From Rhodovarius crocodyli (GTDB lineage Bacteria; Pseudomonadota; Alphaproteobacteria; Acetobacterales; Acetobacteraceae), in contig NZ_SACL01000013.1 in assembly GCF_004005855.1 (NCBI RefSeq), positions 1 through 64,000 on the forward strand: 64,000 nt of DNA, written 5' to 3'. A program made the position numbers and the translations under genes. The notes below the pieces were generated by a model. That model was not told the DNA's origin. It saw only the letters and a list, made by a program, of their open reading frames with translations, and made no database searches. This document shows, piece after piece, positions 50,947 to 59,769 of this stretch. Within the stretch, counting starts at the first letter, position 1; each line of letters starts with the position of its first letter.

Positions 50947-52413
50947 TCATACCAGGCTGGCCGTCTCGGCGGGTGCGGTTTCGCGGCCGGTGCCCATCAG
51001 GGTCACGATGCGGCGTCCGGTCAGGTCCTGGCGGATGACGATGGCGCCCTGTTCCTCGATGAAGCCCAGCACGCGCCGCGCGCGGCCGAGCGAGCGGCTG
51101 CCATAGGCCTCGGCGATGGCTTCGTCTGAGGGGCAAGGCGCACCGTCGAGCGCGGCGCGGGCCAGGAGGAGGTAGACGCTGCGGGTTTCCTCCGGCAGGG
51201 CCGCGGCCTGGGCCTGGACGGCGGGCCATTCCTCGCGTTCTTCCTCGCCGGGGCCGAAGCCCGCGCGCAGCATGGCCAGGATCTGGCGGAAGGCGCTGGG
51301 GTCAGGGATCTTGCTGCCCAGCCCCTGGATGCGGCAGCGCAGCAGCATGTCCTGATACAGCGCCGTGACGGGGCGGTAGGCCGCATCGGGCTCGGCCATC
51401 ACCACGCGGGCGATGTCCTCCCATTCCTGCCGCAGGGCGCGGGTTTCCTCGGGGGTGGGCGGGGGCGGCTGCAGGATGGGCGCGGGGCGGGCGGCGGCCA
51501 GCTGCGCCAGGATGTCGGCCGGCGGCGGGGGCGGCAGGCGGCGGGCGCGGGCGGGCAGCTCGTCGGGCTCGGGCGGGGTCAGGATCAGGTCGCGGGCGTC
51601 CGCCTCCGGCAGCGGCATCAGCTTGGGCGAGACACCGAGGCTGCGGGTTTCCACCTCGCCCACCAGCACCTCCTGCGGGCGGCGGCACAGGGCGGGGCCG
51701 AGGGCCATGAAATGGCCGCGCTGCAGGTCGCGGAACATCTCGGCCTGGCGGCGTTCCATGCCCAGCAGGTCGGCCGCGCGCTGCATGTCGATGTCGAGGA
51801 AGGTGCGGCCCATCAGGAAGTTGCTGGCCTCGGCCGCCACGTTCTTGGCGAGCTTGGCCAGGCGCTGGGTGGCGATGACGCCCGCGAGGCCGCGCTTACG
51901 CCCGCGGCACATCAGGTTGGTCATGGCCGCCAGCGAGACCTTGCGCGCATCGTCCGAGACCTCGCCGGAGGCGGAAGGCGCGAACAGCTGCGCCTCGTCC
52001 ACCACCACGAGCATGGGGGTCCAGTATTCGCGCTCCGCGTCGAACAGCCCGCCCAGGAAGGCGGCGGCGCGGCGCATCTGGTTCTCGATGTCCACGCCTT
52101 CCAGGTTCAGGATGACCGGCACGCGATGGCGGCGCACGCGGTCGCCGGCCAGTTGCAGCCCCTGTTCGGAATGCTCGGCGGCGTCGATCACCAGATGGCC
52201 GAACTTCTCCGACAGCGAGACATAGTCGCCCTCGGGGTCGATGATGGCCTGCTGCACCCAGGCGGCGGATTTCTCCAGCAGGCGGCGCAGCAGGTGGGAT
52301 TTGCCGCAGCCGCTGTTGCCCTGCACCAGCAGGCGGGTGGCCAGCAGTTCCTCCAGGTCCATCGCGGCGGGCCGCCCGCCCGAACTGGTTCCCAGATCAA
52401 TATGCACCGTCAT
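50947..52413 (-). CDS. HerA-like (DUF87-type) ATPase
   Basis: A 488-residue protein. Walker A is VQGNSGCGKSHLLRRLLEK near residue 33 and Walker B is LVVVDEAQLF near residue 143. VIATQRLAKLAKNVAAEASN is the sensor/arginine-finger region of HerA-type translocases. A Pro-rich linker (~residues 270-330) leads to a helical C-terminal domain. HerA normally works with the nuclease NurA; no nuclease gene is adjacent. It may be a DNA-translocating ATPase of repair or another process. The gene faces the epmA gene's 3' end. Confidence 0.82.
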   Translation of the reverse strand: MTVHIDLGTSSGGRPAAMDLEELLATRLLVQGNSGCGKSHLLRRLLEKSAAWVQQAIIDPEGDYVSLSEKFGHLVIDAAEHSEQGLQLAGDRVRRHRVPVILNLEGVDIENQMRRAAAFLGGLFDAEREYWTPMLVVVDEAQLFAPSASGEVSDDARKVSLAAMTNLMCRGRKRGLAGVIATQRLAKLAKNVAAEASNFLMGRTFLDIDMQRAADLLGMERRQAEMFRDLQRGHFMALGPALCRRPQEVLVGEVETRSLGVSPKLMPLPEADARDLILTPPEPDELPARARRLPPPPPADILAQLAAARPAPILQPPPPTPEETRALRQEWEDIARVVMAEPDAAYRPVTALYQDMLLRCRIQGLGSKIPDPSAFRQILAMLRAGFGPGEEEREEWPAVQAQAAALPEETRSVYLLLARAALDGAPCPSDEAIAEAYGSRSLGRARRVLGFIEEQGAIVIRQDLTGRRIVTLMGTGRETAPAETASLV

Positions 52414-52459
52414 GGGCGCATCATAGCTGCGGGGGCGCGCGGGCGCATCAACCGGCGCG

Positions 52460-53491
52460 TCATGACTGGCCCGCCCAAGGGAGCCATTGCACGTCGGAAA
52501 TGCGCTTTGCCCCGCTGACCAGCATGGCCAAGCGGTCGAACCCCATGGCGATGCCCGAGGTCGGCGGCATGCCGTGCTCCAGCGCGGCCAGGAAATCCTC
52601 GTCCACCGGCCAGGCGGACAGGGCGCCGTGCTGGCGCTCGCGCTCGGCCATGTCGAAGACGAGGCGCGCGCGCTGCTCGGCGGGGTCGGTCAGTTCCTCG
52701 AAGGCATTGGCCAGTTCCAGCCCGTCCACATACAGCTCGAATCGCAGGGCCGCGCGGGGGTCCGCGCCGTCACGCCGGGCGAGCGCCGCCTGGGGCGTGG
52801 GCCAATGGGTCAGGAAGGTGGGGTGGGCGCCCAGCGCCGGGTCGATCCGCTCCAGCAACAGGCGGAAGAAGGCGCTTTCCCAATCCTCGTCGGCCGGGCC
52901 GGTCAGGCCGCGCGCGGCCGCGGCCCCGATCAGCGCCGCCGCGTCCCCCGTGCCGTCCGGGCGGATGGTGGCCAGGATGTCGAGACCGTCCACATAGCGG
53001 TCGAAGGCCTCGGCCATGGTCAGGCGGGTGAAGGGCGCGGCGGGGCATGCGGGCCATACGGCGCGCAGGAAGGCCTCGGTCTCATCCATCAGCGACACCA
53101 TGGAGGCGCCGGGGCGATACCATTCCAGCATGGTGAATTCGGGGGCGTGGCGGTGGCTGGCCTCGCCGTTGCGCCACACGCGCGCCAGCTCGAACACGGG
53201 CCCCGCGCCACCTACCAGCAGGCGCTTGATGGCCAGCTCCGGGCTGGTGCGCAGGAACAGCCGGCGTTCCTCCCCCTGCCCCAGATGCGGCATGAAGCGG
53301 CTCTCGAAGGCCATCAGGTGCACCTCCGCCCCCGGGCTCGGCACCAGGGCGGGGGTCTCGACCTCAAGATATCCATGGCCGGTGAAGAAGGCACGGGTGG
53401 CGGCCGCCAGGGCTGCCCGGGCGCGCAGGAAGGGCATGCGCGCGGCCAGGCGCTCGGGGTGCCACACAGGGGAGATTTGCGGGTTCGCCAT
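52460..53491 (-). CDS. epmA: Elongation factor P lysine ligase (EpmA-type)
   Basis: A 343-residue class II aminoacyl-tRNA-synthetase-like protein without an anticodon-binding domain: GYLEVETPALVPSPGAEVHL, RLFLRTSPELAIKRLLVGGA (motif 2 region) and GIAMGFDRLAMLVSG (motif 3). EpmA attaches (R)-beta-lysine to EF-P. The partner mutase gene lies divergently 37 bp away, which strongly supports the assignment. The ATG at 53491 was taken; a GTG three codons upstream is an alternative. Confidence 0.92.
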   Translation of the reverse strand: MANPQISPVWHPERLAARMPFLRARAALAAATRAFFTGHGYLEVETPALVPSPGAEVHLMAFESRFMPHLGQGEERRLFLRTSPELAIKRLLVGGAGPVFELARVWRNGEASHRHAPEFTMLEWYRPGASMVSLMDETEAFLRAVWPACPAAPFTRLTMAEAFDRYVDGLDILATIRPDGTGDAAALIGAAAARGLTGPADEDWESAFFRLLLERIDPALGAHPTFLTHWPTPQAALARRDGADPRAALRFELYVDGLELANAFEELTDPAEQRARLVFDMAERERQHGALSAWPVDEDFLAALEHGMPPTSGIAMGFDRLAMLVSGAKRISDVQWLPWAGQS

Positions 53492-53528
53492 TGCGCGCAC
53501 GGCTTAGCGCGAGTAACGCCCCCGCACC

Positions 53529-54512
53529 ATGTCCCGCACCCTGCGCACGCCGGAAGACCTGCTGGCCGAGCGGCTCGTCCCGCCCGATGCCATGGCGGAT
53601 CTGCGCGCCTTGTCCGGCCGCTATGCCATTTCGGTGACACCCGCGGTGCAGGCCCGCATCCAGGCGCCGCAGGACCCGGTCGCCCGCCAGTACATCCCCG
53701 ACGGCGCGGAATTGCTGACCGCCCCGCATGAGCTGGACGACCCGACCGCCGACGCCCCCTTCACGCCCATCAAGGGCGTGGTGCGGCGCTATCCCGATCG
53801 GGCGCTGCTGAAGCCGCTGCTGGCCTGCCCGGTCTACTGCCGCTTCTGCTTCCGGCGCGAACATGTGGGCCCCGATGGCGGGTTGCTGAGCGAGGCGGAG
53901 CTGGAGGCGGCGCTGGGCTGGTTCGCCGCCAATACCGACATCCGCGAGGCGATCCTGACCGGCGGCGACCCGCTGATGCTCTCGCCGCGCCGGCTGGGCC
54001 ATATGCTCGATAGGCTGGAGGCCCTGCCCCATATCGAGCTGCTGCGCATCCACAGCCGGGTGCCGGTGGCCGACCCCGCGCGGATCAACCCCGCCATGCT
54101 GGCGGTGCTGCGGCGGGAAAAGCCGCTTTACCTCTGCGTCCATGCCAACCACGCCCAGGAATTCGGACCGGAGGCGAATGGCGCGCTGCGCGGGTTGACG
54201 GAGGCCGGCGTGACCCTGCTCGGCCAGTCGGTACTGCTGGCCGGGGTGAATGACAGCGTGGAGGCGCTGGAAGCCCTGTTCCGCGAAATGCTGCGCCACC
54301 GGATCAAGCCCTATTACCTGCACGCGCTGGACCCCGCCCAGGGGACCAGCCATTTCGCGGTGCCCGATGATCGGGCCCTGGCCATGCTGCGGGCACTGCG
54401 CGGCCGCATCACCGGCCTCGCTTGGCCCAACTTCGTGCGCGAGAGCACGGGCGGCGCCGGCAAGAAGCCGCTGGGGCCCAGCTGGGAGCCCGGCTCCGAG
54501 GATTTCCGGTAG
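53529..54512 (+). CDS. epmB: EF-P lysine 2,3-aminomutase-like radical SAM protein (EpmB-type)
   Basis: A 327-residue radical SAM enzyme. The cluster motif is CPVYCRFCFRREHVGP (CxxxCxxC) near residue 99, followed by EAILTGGDPLMLSP. Residues typical of PLP-dependent lysine aminomutases occur toward the C-terminus. It makes (R)-beta-lysine for EpmA to place on EF-P, helping ribosomes at polyproline stretches. Protein length matches EpmB rather than clostridial aminomutases. The EF-P gene itself is not in the window. Confidence 0.93.
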   Translation: MSRTLRTPEDLLAERLVPPDAMADLRALSGRYAISVTPAVQARIQAPQDPVARQYIPDGAELLTAPHELDDPTADAPFTPIKGVVRRYPDRALLKPLLACPVYCRFCFRREHVGPDGGLLSEAELEAALGWFAANTDIREAILTGGDPLMLSPRRLGHMLDRLEALPHIELLRIHSRVPVADPARINPAMLAVLRREKPLYLCVHANHAQEFGPEANGALRGLTEAGVTLLGQSVLLAGVNDSVEALEALFREMLRHRIKPYYLHALDPAQGTSHFAVPDDRALAMLRALRGRITGLAWPNFVRESTGGAGKKPLGPSWEPGSEDFR

Positions 54513-54593
54513 AATCGTTTCGCACACAACCGGTGCACTACCGCGACTGCATGCCTTGGCGTACACTCTCGATCATGTGAGGGAGATGTCAGC

Positions 54594-55544
54594 GTGAACG
54601 TGTCCGGCCTGTCGCTTCGCGACCTCGAATACGTCGTGGCTGTCGCCGAGAATCTGCATTTCGGCCGCGCCGCGCTGTCCTGCTCGGTCAGCCAGCCCAC
54701 CCTCTCGGCCCAGATCCGCAAGCTGGAGGATTGGCTGGGCTTCGACATCTTCGAGCGCGCGCCCCGACAGGTGCTGGTGACGGAGCGCGGCCAGCATGTG
54801 GTGGCGCAGGCCCGGATCATCCTGGGGGAGAGCCGGCGCCTGCTGGAGCTGGCCCAGGCCGGCGGGGAACCGCTCTCGGGCACCTTCCGCCTCGGCGTCA
54901 TCTCCACCCTCGGCCCCTATCTGCTGCCGCTGCTGCTGAAGCCGCTGCGCGAGGCCTATCCGAAGCTGCGGCTGCTGCTGACGGAGGGGCTGACCTGGCC
55001 GCTGCTGACCCAGCTGGAACAGGGGCAGCTGGATGCCGTGCTGGCCTCGGGCGCGGTCAAGGAATCGGACCTGACGGAACTGCCCGTCTTCTTCGAGGAA
55101 TTCGTCCTGGCCGTACCGCGCGACCATGCGCTGGCGACGGTCGAGAGCGTCTCGGCCGCCGATATCAAGGCGGAGGAGCTGATCCTGCTGAACGAGGGCC
55201 ACTGCCTGCGCGACCAGATGCTGCATGTGTGCCCGGCGCGCGAGCGCGGCGTGAGGCCGGGAGACCCGCTGCAGGCCTCGGGGCTTGAGACGCTGCGCCA
55301 GATGGTGGGGGCGGGAATCGGCTGTTCCCTGCTGCCGCGCCTCTCTGTCGCGGTGGGGGCGCTGCTGGACGACATGGTGGCGTATCGGCGGCTGCAGGCC
55401 GATGTGGAACCGGGCCGCACGCTGTCGCTGTTCCACCGGCAGAGCTTCGGCCGGATCCGCGACGTGCGGCTGCTGCGGGAGGCGATCCGCAGCGCGCTAG
55501 AACCCACGGGGCTCGTTCGGCTGCCGGCACGTACCGGCGTGTAA
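54594..55544 (+). CDS. OxyR-type LysR-family regulator
   Basis: A 316-residue protein with a winged HTH start (LSLRDLEYVVAVAENLHFGR, SVSQPTLSAQIRKLEDWLG). The region LILLNEGHCLRDQMLHVC keeps both redox cysteines of OxyR (residues ~202 and ~211), with the same eight-residue spacing as E. coli Cys199/Cys208. It should sense peroxide and turn on antioxidant genes. The GTG at 54594 has GGGAG nine bases upstream. Its usual partner catalase or peroxidase genes are not adjacent. Confidence 0.9.
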   Translation: MNVSGLSLRDLEYVVAVAENLHFGRAALSCSVSQPTLSAQIRKLEDWLGFDIFERAPRQVLVTERGQHVVAQARIILGESRRLLELAQAGGEPLSGTFRLGVISTLGPYLLPLLLKPLREAYPKLRLLLTEGLTWPLLTQLEQGQLDAVLASGAVKESDLTELPVFFEEFVLAVPRDHALATVESVSAADIKAEELILLNEGHCLRDQMLHVCPARERGVRPGDPLQASGLETLRQMVGAGIGCSLLPRLSVAVGALLDDMVAYRRLQADVEPGRTLSLFHRQSFGRIRDVRLLREAIRSALEPTGLVRLPARTGV

Positions 55545-55596
55545 CAGGCGCCCGCGCCCATTCGACAGCGGCCGCGCCTGCACCTATGATCGTTGC

Positions 55597-55935
55597 ATGA
55601 TCCGCGCCCTGCCCCTGCTTCTGCTCCTCGCCGCCTGCGCCAGCCCGAATTTCGCCGCTTCAGGCGGCTCCGGGGACGTCGGCAGCACCAACCGCGACCG
55701 CGCCGCCTATCAGGCCAGCTGCCGCGACCAGGCGAATCGGGTGCTGGAGCGCCAGGACCGCGGGCAGCTGATGCGCGAGGACGAGCGCACGCTGCGCGGC
55801 GGCACGGATGCGGGCAATTTCGGCATCCGCAGCAACCTCGACCAGCTGGGGCGCCAGTATCGCCGCGACCAGCTGATGACCGAGTGCATGCGCCAGGGCG
55901 CGCCGACCGTTCCCGATCGCGCGGCCCGGCAGTAA
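55597..55935 (+). CDS. Small putative lipoprotein
   Basis: A 112-residue protein with a lipobox at LLLLLAAC (Cys near residue 14), so it is likely anchored in the outer or inner membrane. The mature part is charged and carries two further cysteines (ASCRDQANR, TECMRQG) that may form a disulfide. No family is recognised. It converges on the small membrane-protein gene 7 bp away. Confidence 0.75.
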   Translation: MIRALPLLLLLAACASPNFAASGGSGDVGSTNRDRAAYQASCRDQANRVLERQDRGQLMREDERTLRGGTDAGNFGIRSNLDQLGRQYRRDQLMTECMRQGAPTVPDRAARQ

Positions 55936-55942
55936 CGGCGGC

Positions 55943-56146
55943 CTAGGACAGCCCGTGCTGGTCGCGGCCGCGCTCAAGCAGCCGCAGGCCCAGCACCAAA
56001 GCCAGACCAGCGCCTGCCGCCGTCAGGGCGGCATAGGTCGGTGAGATGCGCCCGGGCGTCAGCCCGTCCGTCATCATCACGGCCACCACCATCAGGATCA
56101 GTGAAAGCCCGGTGCCCACCAGGGCCAGGCCGATGCGCTGCAACAT
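55943..56146 (-). CDS. Small two-helix membrane protein
   Basis: A 67-residue protein with two hydrophobic helices (IGLALVGTGLSLILMVVAVM and ALTAAGAGLALVLGL). The ATG at 56146 has AAGGAT seven bases upstream and is preferred over an ATG at 56155. No function is recognised. Confidence 0.6.
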   Translation of the reverse strand: MLQRIGLALVGTGLSLILMVVAVMMTDGLTPGRISPTYAALTAAGAGLALVLGLRLLERGRDQHGLS

Positions 56147-56293
56147 GGCAATCATCCTTTCGACCTGCACCTTGATGGGGCGAGGCGGCAGGAAGCCGCC
56201 CGGGAAAAGGCGATTTCATGGCATTGCGCCTTGCAAGCGCCTCCACGATCATGACACTCAGTTCACGGAATTCGTTACCGGGGGATGCCACAC

Positions 56294-57148
56294 ATGAAGC
56301 GCCTGCTGCTGGCGGCGGCCTTTGCCGCCCTGCCTTTCCTCTCGCCCGATGCCCGGGCGCAGTCCGCCCCGGCCCAGCCGCCGCTGCGCTGCGCGGTCGA
56401 CGGCACCTTCGCCCCCCATGCCTTCCCCGCCCTGTCGGGCGGCGTGCAGGGCTTCCAGATCGACCTGTTCCGCGAAGTGGCCCGCCGCATGGGTCGCGAG
56501 CTGCAGATCGACAGCGCCAGCTTCGCCGGGCTGATCCCGGCCATGAACGCCGGCCGCTATGATTTCCTCTGCGCCCCCGTGACCGTGACGCGTGAGCGCG
56601 CGGAACAGCTGCTGTTCACCGAGGGCTATCTGTGGACCGAGCTGCAGTTCGGCATCCGCCGCGGCAGCCAGCCCATCCGCACCGAGGAAGACCTGCGGGG
56701 CGCCACCATCTCGGTCAACAAGGGCACGCCCTATGAGAACTGGGTGAACGCGAACCGTGAGCGCCTGAACCTGACGCCGCTGGTGTTCGACAGCCAGGCC
56801 GACGCCGCCCAGGCCGTGATCCAGGGCCGCGCGCGCGCCAACCTCGCGGGCAACACCGTGGTCCGCTACACCGCCAGCCGCAGCCCGCAATATGTGGCCG
56901 ATTTCGTGCTGCCGGGCAGCCGCCTGCACTGGGGCAGCCCCTTCCCCCGCGAAGCCACCGCGCTGCGTCGCCAGGTCGAGGACGTGCTGGCCTGCATGAA
57001 GCGCGACGGCACCGTGGCCCGCCTGTCGGAGCGCTGGTTCGGCAACCGCCCGGGCCCCGACCAGGCCGAGAACATCGTGTTCCCCGGCTATGGCCCGCCC
57101 GACATGCCGGGCTATGACCCCACCCCGCAGAACCCGACCTGCAACTGA
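56294..57148 (+). CDS. Polar amino-acid ABC transporter receptor
   Basis: A 284-residue family 3 solute-binding protein with a signal peptide (MKRLLLAAAFAALPFLSPDARAQ truncated here as KRLLLAAAFAALPFLSPDA). GGVQGFQIDLFREVARRMG, PAMNAGRYDFLCAPVTVTRE and GATISVNKGTPYENWV are the ligand-binding blocks. Two permease genes follow. The ATG at 56294 has a GGGGGA box ten bases upstream; the ATG at 56285 is too close to it. Confidence 0.92.
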   Translation: MKRLLLAAAFAALPFLSPDARAQSAPAQPPLRCAVDGTFAPHAFPALSGGVQGFQIDLFREVARRMGRELQIDSASFAGLIPAMNAGRYDFLCAPVTVTRERAEQLLFTEGYLWTELQFGIRRGSQPIRTEEDLRGATISVNKGTPYENWVNANRERLNLTPLVFDSQADAAQAVIQGRARANLAGNTVVRYTASRSPQYVADFVLPGSRLHWGSPFPREATALRRQVEDVLACMKRDGTVARLSERWFGNRPGPDQAENIVFPGYGPPDMPGYDPTPQNPTCN

Positions 57149-57156
57149 GGTATCCA

Positions 57157-57178
57157 GGGGCGCCGGAGACGGCGCCCC
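57157..57178 (+). terminator. Stem-loop between receptor and permease genes
   Basis: GGGGCGCCG-GAGA-CGGCGCCCC is a perfect 9-bp stem with a 4-base loop, 9 bases after the receptor stop and 11 before the first permease ATG. It has no T-run. It probably protects or attenuates the message so that the receptor is made in excess. Confidence 0.55.
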
Positions 57179-57188
57179 GATCGTTTAG

Positions 57189-57869
57189 ATGACCAATCTC
57201 GACCGCTTCCTCGACAATTTCTTCAATGCCCGGATCGCGGCGCAATGGGCGCCCAAGATCCTGGACGGCATGGGCGTGACCGTGCTGCTGGCGGCCGCCG
57301 TCATCGTGGCGGGGCTCGCCTTCGGGCTCGGCCTCGCGGTGCTGCGCGCCATGGGCATCCGCCCGCTGAACTGGCTGATCATCTTCATCGTGGACCTGTT
57401 CCGCGCCCTGCCGCCGCTGGTCGTGATCGTGCTCCTCTTCTTCGGGCTGCCGGCGCTGGATATCCAGCTGGACGGCTTCTGGGCCGCCTGGCTTGCCCTG
57501 TCGCTGATCCTCGCCGCCTTCTCCGAGGAGATCTTCTGGGCCGGCATCACCTCCGTGCCCAAGGGGCAGTGGGAGGCAGCGCGCTCCATGGGGCTCGGCT
57601 TCCTCGTCACCTTCTTCCTGGTGATCCTGCCCCAGGCCATCCGCATGGTGGTGCCGCCGCTGGTCAACCGCACCATCGCCATCACCAAGGGAACAGCACT
57701 CGCCTCCGTCGTCGCGGTGCCCGAGATCCTGGGGGCCGCGCAATCGGCGGTTTCTCATTCCTTCAACGCGACGCCGTTGACCATGGCGGCCGCGGCCTAT
57801 CTGGCGCTGTTCATCCCCGTGGTCATCGCCGGCCGCTGGGTCGAAACCCGCTTCGCCTGGAAGCGCTGA
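57189..57869 (+). CDS. Amino-acid ABC transporter permease (HisM/GlnP type)
   Basis: A 226-residue inner-membrane protein with about five helices. VDLFRALPPLVVIVLLFFGL and the EAA loop GQWEAARSMGLGFLVTFFLV, then ILPQAIRMVVPPLVNRTI, are typical. It pairs with the next permease to form a heterodimer. No ABC ATPase gene follows. Confidence 0.93.
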   Translation: MTNLDRFLDNFFNARIAAQWAPKILDGMGVTVLLAAAVIVAGLAFGLGLAVLRAMGIRPLNWLIIFIVDLFRALPPLVVIVLLFFGLPALDIQLDGFWAAWLALSLILAAFSEEIFWAGITSVPKGQWEAARSMGLGFLVTFFLVILPQAIRMVVPPLVNRTIAITKGTALASVVAVPEILGAAQSAVSHSFNATPLTMAAAAYLALFIPVVIAGRWVETRFAWKR

Positions 57870-57872
57870 GCC

Positions 57873-58547
57873 ATGGACGATTTCCTCCTCAACTTCTTCT
57901 CGCTCGACATCCTGCGCGAGGCCTCGCCCATCCTGATCGACGGGCTGATCAGCACGCTGCTGCTCTCGGCGCTGGTGGTGCCGATCGGCATCGTGGGCGG
58001 CATCATCCTGGGTGTGGCCTCGACCATCCGGAACCCCTGGCTGCGCTATCCCATCGCGGCCTGGGTGGACCTGTTCCGCGCCCTGCCGCCGCTGGTGCTG
58101 CTGGTCTTCGTCTATGCCGGGCTGCCCTTCGCGGGCATCGAGGTGAATGCCTGGCAGGCGGTGGCCATCGGCTTCTTCCTGAACACCGGTGCCTATTACG
58201 GCGAGATCATCCGCGCGGGCATCGAAAGCGTGCCGGCCGGCCAGAGCGAGGCCGCGCGGGCCATCGGCCTGTCCCGCTTCCAGACCATGCGGCTGGTGGT
58301 GCTGCCCCAGGCGATCCGCAACGTGCTGCCGGACCTCGTCTCCAACACGCTGGAGGTGGTGAAGCTCACCTCCATCGCCAGCGTGGTGGCGCTGCCGGAA
58401 CTGCTGTTCCAGGCCCGCCAGGCGCAGAGCGTGACCTATAACGCGACGCCCATCATGGCGGCCGCCATCGCCTATTTCATCCTGCTATGGCCGGTGGTGC
58501 GGCTGCTGTCTCGGCTGGAGAACAAGCAGCTGGCCGGGCGGCGGTAG
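57873..58547 (+). CDS. Amino-acid ABC transporter permease (HisM/GlnP type)
   Basis: A 224-residue inner-membrane protein similar to the preceding permease, with VDLFRALPPLVLLVFVYAGL, the EAA loop GQSEAARAIGLSRFQTMRLV, then VLPQAIRNVLPDLVSNTLEV. It starts 3 bp after the first permease. The expected ATPase gene is missing; a GC-rich repeat follows instead, so the ATPase must be encoded elsewhere. Confidence 0.93.
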   Translation: MDDFLLNFFSLDILREASPILIDGLISTLLLSALVVPIGIVGGIILGVASTIRNPWLRYPIAAWVDLFRALPPLVLLVFVYAGLPFAGIEVNAWQAVAIGFFLNTGAYYGEIIRAGIESVPAGQSEAARAIGLSRFQTMRLVVLPQAIRNVLPDLVSNTLEVVKLTSIASVVALPELLFQARQAQSVTYNATPIMAAAIAYFILLWPVVRLLSRLENKQLAGRR

Positions 58548-58548
58548 G

Positions 58549-58660
58549 CTGGGGCTCTGGCCCCCAAGGAGGGAAAGGCTGGGGCTCTGCCCCAGGCCCC
58601 GGCAAGGGGCGCCGCCCCTTGCATCCCCGCCAGGACCGTAGCGGCCCTGGACCCCGGGGA
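58549..58660. repeat. GC-rich hairpin-repeat element 2
   Basis: Between the permease stop and the LysR 3' end, two GGCTGGGGCTCTG blocks are followed by CAAGGGGCG-CCG-CCCCTTG, then CGGCCCTGG-type dyads. It resembles the element at 50662-50935 in composition and motif style (CAAGGG...CCCTTG, GGGGC...GCCCC). A short AT-rich stretch (58681-58709) separates it from the third segment. Confidence 0.6.
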
Positions 58661-58742
58661 GTTGGCACACAATCCTGATAGGTTTTTGATTTTAATAATA
58701 TAAATGACGACAAACTGTCGAAGGTAAGGCGCCAAACCGATT

Positions 58743-59699
58743 TCAGGTCCAGGAGATATTATCTCCTGGCGGGGAGCCGAGGGGCGGCGCCCCTCGGTGG
58801 GGGTTCGGGGGCGAAGCCCCTGCCCGCAACGCATCCGCCAGCGCCCGGCTTGCCGCATCATCCGTTCCGGGCCGCCGGACCACCAGGATATCCCGGCTCA
58901 GAACCGGCTGGATCAGCTGCCGCATGGTCGCCTTGTGCCGGCGCGGCAACAGGGAGGCGGCCTGCGGCAGGATGGCGATGCCGAGCCCCGCATCCACCAG
59001 CGCCAGCGCCGTCGCGATCTGAGAGACGGTCTGGACCGGCGGGTGCTCCGGCAGGCCTGCCGCGACGCGTCCGGCCATGGCCAGCCCCGACAGGGCGCTG
59101 CCGCCATCCAGGCTGATCCAGGGCTCGGCCCCGATCTCCTGCCAGCTCAACTGCCGGCGGCGTGCCAGCGGGTGGCGCAGCGGCAGGAAGACGGCCAGGT
59201 GGTCGGTGGCGAGGCGCTCCTGGTGCAGCCCGACCAGCGCGCCGGCCGAGAAGGTGCCGAGCCCCAGCAGAACCTGCCCCGCGCGCACCATTTCGGGAAT
59301 GGCGGCGGCACTCGCCTCCGTCAGCCTGGCGCTGCCGCCGGGCAAGGCGGCATGGAAGCGCACCAGCGCCTGGGGCAGCAGGGCGCCGGCCAGCAGGGGC
59401 GTGGTGGCGATGGAGGTGGCCCGCGCCTCGGCGGCCTGTTCCTGGCGTGCGGCCTCCCGCGCGGCGGCCAGATCCGCCAGCAGGGCGGCGGCGCGCGGCC
59501 GGAATGCCCGGCCGGCCGGGGTCAGCGCCACGCGGCGGGTGGTGCGCGCGAACAGCGAGACGCCGAGCGCCTGCTCCAGCGCCGCCACCAGCTCCGACAG
59601 CACGGATTGCACCATGCCCGCGCGGCCGGCGGCTGCGGTGAAGCCTTCGGCCTCCGCGACGGCCAGGAAGGCGCGGAGCATGCGGGGGGTGATTTCCAT
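58743..59699 (-). CDS. LysR-family transcriptional regulator
   Basis: A 318-residue regulator with a winged HTH (RMLRAFLAVAEAEGFTAAAG, VQSVLSELVAALEQALGVSL). The effector domain (residues ~90-290) reads normally up to ALADALRAGA. The last ~25 codons (SPPNPHRGAPPLGSPPGDN) lie inside the hairpin repeat at 58756-58822 and look like added sequence. It is divergent from the molybdenum hydroxylase gene and is its probable regulator. ATG at 59699. Confidence 0.9.
   Translation of the reverse strand: MEITPRMLRAFLAVAEAEGFTAAAGRAGMVQSVLSELVAALEQALGVSLFARTTRRVALTPAGRAFRPRAAALLADLAAAREAARQEQAAEARATSIATTPLLAGALLPQALVRFHAALPGGSARLTEASAAAIPEMVRAGQVLLGLGTFSAGALVGLHQERLATDHLAVFLPLRHPLARRRQLSWQEIGAEPWISLDGGSALSGLAMAGRVAAGLPEHPPVQTVSQIATALALVDAGLGIAILPQAASLLPRRHKATMRQLIQPVLSRDILVVRRPGTDDAASRALADALRAGASPPNPHRGAPPLGSPPGDNISWT
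58756..58822. repeat. GC-rich hairpin-repeat element 3, inside the LysR 3' end
   Basis: CCGAGGGGCG-GC-GCCCCTCGG forms a stem near 58779-58799 and is followed by GGGGGCGAAGCCCC. It is the same style as the other two elements, but here it encodes the last residues of the LysR protein. Confidence 0.6.
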
Positions 59700-59769
59700 C
59701 GGAATTGCCGATCAATTCATCGCATCATCGCTATTGTTCGATGAATACCCGGGCTGTCACAACCCCGTC

